DNA from: Bacillota bacterium
GTDB taxonomy: Bacteria > Bacillota > Clostridia > Oscillospirales > Ethanoligenentaceae
NCBI GenBank assembly: GCA_023391535.1
Contig: JAEWAU010000078.1
Span: 1-64,000, forward strand
Reading direction: 5' to 3'
DNA: 64,000 nt
Shown: one piece after another, positions 58,526-64,000 of the stretch
How positions within the stretch are numbered: the first letter of the stretch is position 1
How the letters are laid out: each line of letters begins with the position of its first letter
The notes under the pieces: generated by a model
Databases searched by the model: none
Told to the model about the DNA's origin: nothing
What the model saw: the letters and a program-made list of their open reading frames with translations, nothing else
Made by a program: the position numbers and the translations under genes

Positions 58526-60811
58526 TTACATGGCCGCCGCGGTCACGTTCTTCTGCTCGTCGGCGCTCAGGGAAATGACCGAAATCGGGTTGCCGGCCGC
58601 GTCCACCAGAAGCTGTGAAATACGGTCCTCCACTTCCTTGCGCACGTTCTTGCGCAGATCCCTCGCGCCGAATTTGCCTCCGAAGGACTTCTTCACCAAC
58701 GCCTGCACCAGCGCGTCGTCCCAGCGCAGATCGATATGCTTGAGTTCCAGTGAGCCTTTCAGCTCCTGAAGCATCAGCCCGGCGATTTTGGCAAAATCCG
58801 TTTCCGAAAGAGGACGGAACACGACGATCTCGTCCACGCGACTTAAAAATTCCGGACGCAGAAAGTCCGAAAGCGCCTTGAGCGCCTTCTCTTTGGCCAT
58901 CGTACCGGTATCGCGGGCAAACCCGAGCGAATTCTCCTTGTGGTCGGAGCCGGCGTTGGAGGTCATCACGATCACGGTGTTCTCAAAGTTGACCGTGCGC
59001 CCGTGCGCATCGGTCACGCGCCCGTCGTCCAGAATCTGGAGCATGATGTTGAGCACATCGGGGTGCGCCTTTTCGATCTCGTCAAACAGAATAACGGAAT
59101 ACGGCTTGCGGCGCACCTTTTCGGTGAGCTGGCCGGCCTCGTCGTAGCCGACATAGCCCGGAGGCGCCCCGATGATGCGCGAAACCGAATGCTTTTCCAT
59201 AAATTCCGACATATCCAGCCGGATGAGTGTGTCGGGCGTATCGAACAGTTCGCCGGCCAGCACCTTCACAAGCTCGGTTTTGCCCACGCCCGTGGGGCCC
59301 ACGAAGATAAACGACGCGGGGCGCCTGCGCGGGCTGATCTGCACACGGTTGCGCCGGATGGCGGCCGCCACCGCGTCCACAGCCTCGTCCTGCCCCACGA
59401 TCTTCTTGCGCAGCGTCTGCGCCAGATCGGCGAGCCGTTTGAACTCCTGCTCGCGCACGCGGCTGGCGGGAATGCCCGTCCATAATTCGATGACCCGGGC
59501 AAGATCGTCCTCCGTCACCGCAATATCGCCCGCGGCGTCGCGCAGGCCCTGCGCCTTGGCGAGCAGACGGCATTCCTCCGCCTTCACGTCGGCAAGCTGT
59601 TTATAGATATCCTGCCCCTCAGCCTGGGAGAGCTGCTCCTCCTGCGCTTTGAGGCCCGCCAGGCGGCGTTCCACGCCGGCAAGCTCGGAGGCCGCCTTGT
59701 TGCGCAGCGCGGCACAGGCGCAGGCCTCGTCGAGCAGGTCGATGGCCTTGTCGGGCAGAAAGCGGTCGGTGATATAGCGCTCCGACATCCGCACGATTTT
59801 GGGAATAAAATCATCCGCCACGCGGACGCCGTGATACCGCTCATAATAATCCTTGATGCCAAGCAGTACCTTGGCGGTATCCTCTACCGAGGGCTCCTCC
59901 ACCTTCACCGGCTGGAAGCGGCGCTCCAGCGCGGCGTCCTTTTCGATGTACTTTCGGTATTCCTCGAATGTCGTGGCGCCGATCACCTGGATCTCGCCGC
60001 GCGAAAGTGCGGGTTTGAGGATGTTAGCGGCGTTCATGGAACCTTCCGCGTCGCCCGTGCCCACCAGGTTGTGCACCTCGTCGATGAACAGCACAACGTT
60101 TCCGGCCTTTTTGACTTCGTCGATGAGTCCTTTGATGCGGCCTTCGAACTGCCCGCGGAACTGCGTGCCGGCCACCAGGGCCGTCAGGTCCAGCAGGAAG
60201 ATTTCGCGGTCCGCAAGGCGCGGAGGCACTTCCCCGCTTGCAATGCGCAGTGCCAGGCCTTCCGCGATCGCCGTTTTGCCAACGCCGGGTTCGCCGATCA
60301 GGCAGGGGTTGTTTTTGGTGCGGCGGCAAAGAATCTGCTCCACGCGGTAAATTTCGTTATCGCGCCCTACGATGCGGTCGATACCGCCGCTGCGGGCTTT
60401 TCCGGTGAGGTTGATGCAGTAATTGTCCAAATACTTGTGCTTCTGGTTCCGCACTTCTTTGGCGCGGTTATCCCGCACGCGTTCGTTGTTGTTGTAGTTG
60501 TTTCCCTGGTTATCGTCCTGCCGGAACATGTTCTGAAGAAACGGAAAGGTGGCCGAACCGCCCGGCTCGAAATTTTCGTTGTCTTCCCCATCGTTCCCGT
60601 TGTTTTCCTGGGCGATCATATTTTCAAGTTCGTTTCCCATATTCTCGAGGTCCTCATCGGTAACGCCCATCTTTTCCACAAGGTCATTCACCGGTTTGAT
60701 GCCCAATTCCCTTGCGCACTGAATACACAGCCCGTCGTTGATGGTTTTGCCGTTTTCCACCCGGGTGATGAACACAACGGCGATCCTCTTTTTGCAGCGT
60801 GAACAAATCAT
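58526..60811 (-). CDS. clpE: ATP-dependent Clp protease ATP-binding subunit, ClpE type
   Basis: A 761-aa double AAA+ unfoldase. The N-terminal zinc finger C3-C6-C29-C32 (ICSRC, LCIQC) replaces the Clp-N repeats and is diagnostic of ClpE. Then an Asn-rich linker (about 85-120), AAA1 with GEPGVGKT and VVLFIDEVHN (near 165-240), a coiled-coil M domain near 410-450, and AAA2 with GPTGVGKTELVK and LFDEIEKAHPDV (near 525-600). It delivers misfolded proteins to ClpP. There is no McsA/McsB/CtsR gene nearby and no CtsR heptad pair upstream; a different direct repeat is at 60919-60951. Confidence 0.92.
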   Translation of the reverse strand: MICSRCKKRIAVVFITRVENGKTINDGLCIQCARELGIKPVNDLVEKMGVTDEDLENMGNELENMIAQENNGNDGEDNENFEPGGSATFPFLQNMFRQDDNQGNNYNNNERVRDNRAKEVRNQKHKYLDNYCINLTGKARSGGIDRIVGRDNEIYRVEQILCRRTKNNPCLIGEPGVGKTAIAEGLALRIASGEVPPRLADREIFLLDLTALVAGTQFRGQFEGRIKGLIDEVKKAGNVVLFIDEVHNLVGTGDAEGSMNAANILKPALSRGEIQVIGATTFEEYRKYIEKDAALERRFQPVKVEEPSVEDTAKVLLGIKDYYERYHGVRVADDFIPKIVRMSERYITDRFLPDKAIDLLDEACACAALRNKAASELAGVERRLAGLKAQEEQLSQAEGQDIYKQLADVKAEECRLLAKAQGLRDAAGDIAVTEDDLARVIELWTGIPASRVREQEFKRLADLAQTLRKKIVGQDEAVDAVAAAIRRNRVQISPRRRPASFIFVGPTGVGKTELVKVLAGELFDTPDTLIRLDMSEFMEKHSVSRIIGAPPGYVGYDEAGQLTEKVRRKPYSVILFDEIEKAHPDVLNIMLQILDDGRVTDAHGRTVNFENTVIVMTSNAGSDHKENSLGFARDTGTMAKEKALKALSDFLRPEFLSRVDEIVVFRPLSETDFAKIAGLMLQELKGSLELKHIDLRWDDALVQALVKKSFGGKFGARDLRKNVRKEVEDRISQLLVDAAGNPISVISLSADEQKNVTAAAM

Positions 60812-60918
60812 TCTTAAATCCCTTCTTTGCGAGCCGCGAAAGCCTGCCGCAGCCTGCGGTTTCCCGCTCCAAAGCTCCTTAGCTTCCGCCGATTTATAAA
60901 AAACCCAATACTATGGAT

Positions 60919-60951
60919 GATACTCATTTTAATAAACGATACCCGTTTTAA
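60919..60951. promoter_or_regulatory. Direct repeat upstream of clpE
   Basis: GATACTCATTTTAA (60919-60932) and GATACCCGTTTTAA (60938-60951), two 14-mers differing at 2 positions with a 5-nt gap, about 110 nt before clpE. Candidate regulator site; not the CtsR consensus. Confidence 0.45.
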
Positions 60952-60984
60952 CAGCGAACCTGAAATCCGCCGCTGCGTTCAAAG

Positions 60985-61671
60985 CTATTTGCCTGCGGCG
61001 CTGCGGCGAGCCGGCTCCTTTTCCGGATAATCCCCCGGGGCGCCGGCGTCACGGCCGGACGGAAGATCGGCGTTTTGCCGCCCGAATCGCTTCGGTTCCA
61101 ACACCGCGGGTGTGCGGATGATGCGGAAAAAGAACGGCGCATACATCAGCAGCGAAAAAATCATAACCCCCAGAACGACCCAGAGCAGCACGTTTACGGC
61201 AACCGGAGGAAGTTCGGCTCCGATGATGAGCATCATGGCGGAATAGGAAACCACCGTCGCCATTTTCCCAAACCACCGCGAAGGCATCATCGCCCTGCCT
61301 TTTCTGATTATATTCGCACCTGCTCCGATCATGACGGCTTCCTTAAGGATCAGCAAAACCAGAATCCAATCCAATTCCGGCCGGTGGATGCGGATGACCA
61401 GACTCACGCAAATTGCCGCCTGCGTCAGTTTATCCGCCAGCGGGTCCAAAATACAGCCCAAACGGGTAATCATGTGATAATGTCGGGCGATGGTGCCGTC
61501 CGCCATGTCCGTCAGGCCCGAAATCAACAGCACAAGCGCCGCCACGGGCCCCGAATATTTTCTTCCTCCCAAATAGACGAGAATAAAAACAGGGATGAGC
61601 ACAAGGCGGAATACAGACAGCAGATTCGGTATCCCGAATTTTTTGATACCTCCAAGCCATTTGTCCGTCAT
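60985..61671 (-). CDS. CDP-alcohol phosphatidyltransferase (PgsA-like)
   Basis: A 228-aa integral membrane enzyme. The CDP-alcohol motif D-G-x2-A-R-x8-G-x3-D-x3-D is complete in DMADGTIARHYHMITRLG plus CILDPLADK at about residues 54-80. Five to six hydrophobic helices. It most likely makes phosphatidylglycerol phosphate from CDP-diacylglycerol and glycerol 3-phosphate. The C-terminal 35 residues are hydrophilic and basic. GGAGGAG precedes the ATG at 61671. It has its own promoter and a leader of about 180 nt. Confidence 0.85.
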   Translation of the reverse strand: MTDKWLGGIKKFGIPNLLSVFRLVLIPVFILVYLGGRKYSGPVAALVLLISGLTDMADGTIARHYHMITRLGCILDPLADKLTQAAICVSLVIRIHRPELDWILVLLILKEAVMIGAGANIIRKGRAMMPSRWFGKMATVVSYSAMMLIIGAELPPVAVNVLLWVVLGVMIFSLLMYAPFFFRIIRTPAVLEPKRFGRQNADLPSGRDAGAPGDYPEKEPARRSAAGK

Positions 61672-61853
61672 GAAATCTGCTCCTCCCCACCCGGCGCCTT
61701 GTCCGCGCAGCATTGGAAAATCGAACCGCCCACACTCCCCCGTGCGGACCCTCGCGCAAAATCAACGTTTGCAAGCGCTCGAAACGCCTTTTCCGCCGCA
61801 GGCGGCGGCTTCCGCGCTAAAATGCCGGGCAGCCTGCCCTTTCGGGTACTAAT

Positions 61854-61882
61854 ATCATATCATACAATTATTTTTTTCACAA
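61854..61882 (-). promoter_or_regulatory. Promoter of the PgsA-type gene
   Basis: TTGTGA (61877-61882), 17-nt spacer, TATGAT (61854-61859) on minus, about 185 nt before the start codon; the leader has several GC-rich stems but no recognised riboswitch. Confidence 0.65.
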
Positions 61883-61942
61883 CACTCGCGCATCAGGATT
61901 TCAAAAAGGTAAGCTGTTTCCATTTTTGTTTGCGCCGCACGC

Positions 61943-62635
61943 CTATTTTCCGCTCAGAAAATGCGTGACGGGATTGATTTGTTCAACATATTTATAGACG
62001 TGCGTCGCCTGCACCTGCTTTTCGGTAAACGGCGGGTTTTTACCCAGGGCCAGAAAAGACAGGGAAAGCGACACCAGCGTGCTGATGAAAAACAAAAGCA
62101 GCATGGCCTCCAGAAGGCCCGCCGCCGCGCCCGCCAGCGCGTTGAGCGGGCCGATAAGCGGAACGTGGAACACGGCGTCCGAAAAGCGCGCCAGAATCCC
62201 CACCGCAACAAAGCAGAGCGCCAGCACCGCGCAAAAAGCCAGCGTATCCGAAAGCGCCTGCGCCAAGGGCATGGAAAGCGTGCTCACCATCTCCTTGCCC
62301 GCATCCGCAACGTTCAGATGCAAAGAGGCGAGCGCGTGAGCCGCCTTGGTTTCGGTAAACGCGCCGGTGAGCTGGCTTACCAGCTTCTGAAGAAAAGCTT
62401 CCTTGCCCGCGCCGGCATAAGTGGAAACGGCCTGCTTCAGAGTGCCGTGGACATACCGGCTCATGAACGCGCGGTTCAGCCACGCGCCGACGTGCGCGCT
62501 GGCCCAGCCCGCGAACAGAAACGCGGCGATGCTGCCGGCAAGCTCAATCACCGCCCGCAAAAGGCCCCTCCGGAAAGCGCGGTAAACCGTAAATACCAGA
62601 ACGGCGATCGTAAGGACATCCAGAAAAAGACTCAT
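61943..62635 (-). CDS. CvpA-family membrane protein
   Basis: A 230-aa membrane protein. Four hydrophobic segments: LFLDVLTIAVLVFTVYRAF, LLRAVIELAGSIAAFLFAG, LAFCAVLALCFVAVGIL near 140, and PLIGPLNALAGAAAGLLEAMLLLFFIST near 165. The GxxRG-type RAFRRGLLRAV near the first loop and the third-fourth helix pattern match CvpA/colicin V production proteins, whose molecular role in Firmicutes is unknown. GGAGG lies upstream of the ATG at 62635. It is probably co-transcribed with the DUF5711 gene 62 nt upstream. Confidence 0.8.
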   Translation of the reverse strand: MSLFLDVLTIAVLVFTVYRAFRRGLLRAVIELAGSIAAFLFAGWASAHVGAWLNRAFMSRYVHGTLKQAVSTYAGAGKEAFLQKLVSQLTGAFTETKAAHALASLHLNVADAGKEMVSTLSMPLAQALSDTLAFCAVLALCFVAVGILARFSDAVFHVPLIGPLNALAGAAAGLLEAMLLLFFISTLVSLSLSFLALGKNPPFTEKQVQATHVYKYVEQINPVTHFLSGK

Positions 62636-62697
62636 GGCGGGCACCTCCCGTTTTTCCTTTGCACGCAAACACTTTCCGGCCGAGCGGAAAAAGACGA

Positions 62698-63993
62698 TTA
62701 ACCCAGCGCACGGCGCTGCGCAAACTGCGCTCCGAACAGAAACGCTTTCCCCTGCATGGTTACGGCGCCGAGCACGCCGTTCGCGGCGGAAACCGTCTTC
62801 AGCCCCTTCAGGCTCTGCGGAGAGGCATAAAGCCTGCCGCCCGAAATAAACGCCGCGTACCCGCCGCCGGCGGATACCGCCACGGGGGTTCCCGGCAGGC
62901 CGGCCTGCCCGAGAAGCTTTCCGGATGCGCTCAGCGACACGGCCTGCGATTGCCCGTTGACACCGCCGAACACCAGAATCAGCGGCTCTGCGTTGCTGCT
63001 CTTGAGCAGTTCACGGCTGCCGTAATCGTAAACGGCCGTTTGCCGTCCGTCTTTCAAAAAAACGGTTTTGCTTTCCCCCACGGCCGAAACCGTTCCGTCC
63101 GAGCGGTAACGGATGGAGTAGAGCAGTTCGCCGTCGTAGGCTTTCACGGCGAACGGCTTCGCGCTGCCAATCCGGAAAAAATAGATATCCGAGAACAGCG
63201 CGCCGCCGCGCGCACCCACAACCACCGCGGCGAGTTTGTTCCCCGCGGGGTTCAGTGCGGCGCAGAGAATGCGCCCCTGCGCGCAGTCCCACTGGAATAT
63301 GTTTTTATAGGCGTTGTCGTAAACCTTAAGCTCGCTGAGATAATCCTCCGATTGCGTGACGATGGCAAAAGAGCCGTTCTGCGCGCCCGCCGCCGTTGTG
63401 ATCGGCTCGTTTGCCGAGGCGGTGAACGGCTCCCCGAACCGCGTCTCCACCCGGAATTGCTTGCCGCTCCGGTCGTAGAGCAGCGCTTTGGAACCGCAGG
63501 AAACAGCCACGGGGTCCGTCATCCCCTGCGGGCGCGCGGCCAGGCACCGGCCGTTCTGGGAATAGAGCAGGAACGTCGTGTCGGTAAGCACCCCGAGGTC
63601 GTTTCCTACCGGAACCGCCGCCTGAAACGTGCCCTGATTGAACGAAACGGGAAACAGGCTCTTTCCCCATCCCATGCCGTCGAGCAGATTTTCCGTGCGG
63701 TCCGCCACGGACTGCGGCGCAAGGGTGCCCACATTGAGCCATACAAGCCCCGTTAAAACCGCCAGAAGCAGCACCACGGCGGCAAACCTGCGGCGCGCCC
63801 GCTTTCGGCGCTGATACCGTTCCCTTTTTTCCCGGTAGAGCGCCAGCTCGTCTTCTTCCGTAGAGACACTTCCGTTTCCGTCCGCCGCATCCGCCTGCCC
63901 GCTTCCGGGCAAAGGCGCATTGGTATACAAATGGTGCCGCGTTCCGGCCGGCCTTTTTTCCGTGCCCGGTTCCGGCGGTCTTTTGCTGCTCAT
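62698..63993 (-). CDS. DUF5711-type membrane-anchored beta-propeller-like protein
   Basis: A 431-aa protein: a cytoplasmic N-terminus of about 70 residues, rich in charged residues (ALYREKRERYQRRKRARRR), one membrane helix (FAAVVLLLAVLTGLVWL, about 70-87), then an extracytoplasmic domain of repeated short beta strands (VGNDLGVLTDTTFLLYSQNG, SFAIVTQSEDYLSELKVYD, NKLAAVVVGARGG) that suggests a propeller. This arrangement is that of DUF5711 proteins, frequent in Oscillospiraceae; their function is unknown. The start ATG is at 63993, close to the window end, so an upstream operon partner may be missing. Confidence 0.7.
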   Translation of the reverse strand: MSSKRPPEPGTEKRPAGTRHHLYTNAPLPGSGQADAADGNGSVSTEEDELALYREKRERYQRRKRARRRFAAVVLLLAVLTGLVWLNVGTLAPQSVADRTENLLDGMGWGKSLFPVSFNQGTFQAAVPVGNDLGVLTDTTFLLYSQNGRCLAARPQGMTDPVAVSCGSKALLYDRSGKQFRVETRFGEPFTASANEPITTAAGAQNGSFAIVTQSEDYLSELKVYDNAYKNIFQWDCAQGRILCAALNPAGNKLAAVVVGARGGALFSDIYFFRIGSAKPFAVKAYDGELLYSIRYRSDGTVSAVGESKTVFLKDGRQTAVYDYGSRELLKSSNAEPLILVFGGVNGQSQAVSLSASGKLLGQAGLPGTPVAVSAGGGYAAFISGGRLYASPQSLKGLKTVSAANGVLGAVTMQGKAFLFGAQFAQRRALG

Positions 63994-64000
63994 AGGTCCG

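Noticed and set aside
60812..60984. CtsR operator before clpE
   Set aside because: No tandem GGTCAAA-type heptads are present on either strand.

Overview
The window looks like a chromosomal segment of a saccharolytic, anaerobic low-to-mid-GC Gram-positive bacterium, most likely class Clostridia near Oscillospiraceae/Ruminococcaceae. The supporting signs are the clostridial hprK-PHP-murB-rapZ-whiA-dnaE-pfkA order, the NfnAB bifurcating transhydrogenase pair, a methionine T-box leader, ClpE, HPr kinase, DUF5711 and DUF5057 proteins, and a Gram-positive type IV pilus operon without PilP/PilQ. Almost everything is read from the minus strand; only a disaccharide phosphorylase and a sugar-phosphate mutase are on plus. 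I see no phage, insertion sequence, CRISPR array or rRNA.

Layout. 1-125: tRNA-Gly (cut) and tRNA-Phe. 264-5303: aldose epimerase, NfnB/NfnA, PfkA and a 63-aa protein. 5651-15466: DnaE, WhiA, RapZ, MurB, ROK glucokinase, PHP phosphatase, HPr kinase, methylglyoxal synthase (core replication, wall and carbon control). 15760-27869: sugar region with a eukaryotic-type hexokinase, AraC-type response regulator, two ABC permeases, binding protein and YesM-type kinase on minus, then a chitobiose-phosphorylase-like GH94 enzyme and a phosphohexomutase on plus. 28211-31221: family 2 glycosyltransferase and a large membrane protein. 31683-49485: one 18-kb type IV pilus operon, pilB-T-C-A-D-MN-O, four minor-pilin-like genes and a 1735-aa secreted DUF5057 protein. 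50090-55603: Opp peptide ABC operon. 56016-57550: Met T-box and a cystathionine gamma-synthase-type gene. 57823-58360: five tRNAs. 58526-63993: ClpE, PgsA-type synthase, CvpA-type and DUF5711 membrane proteins.

How the parts work together. The sugar region reads as a uptake-and-phosphorolysis module: the two-component pair senses an external sugar, the ABC transporter (no own ATPase) imports a disaccharide, the GH94 enzyme splits it with phosphate, the mutase moves the phosphate from C1 to C6, and hexokinase/glucokinase catch the free sugar. PfkA, MgsA and HPrK then set glycolytic flux and catabolite control. The pilus operon carries all inner parts of a monoderm type IV pilus and ends in a giant Ig-domain protein that may be the pilus-borne adhesin.

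Most notable non-gene structure: a dispersed ~107-nt repeat with conserved ends sits in at least three, probably five, gaps between co-directional genes (between pilT and pilC, pilMN and pilO, sugar-binding protein and permease, nfnA and nfnB, and upstream of nfnA). The pilus operon has a consensus promoter and a ~360-nt leader able to form two mutually exclusive folds, one resembling a terminator. Its PilX-like gene has no ordinary start codon in frame with its ribosome-binding site.
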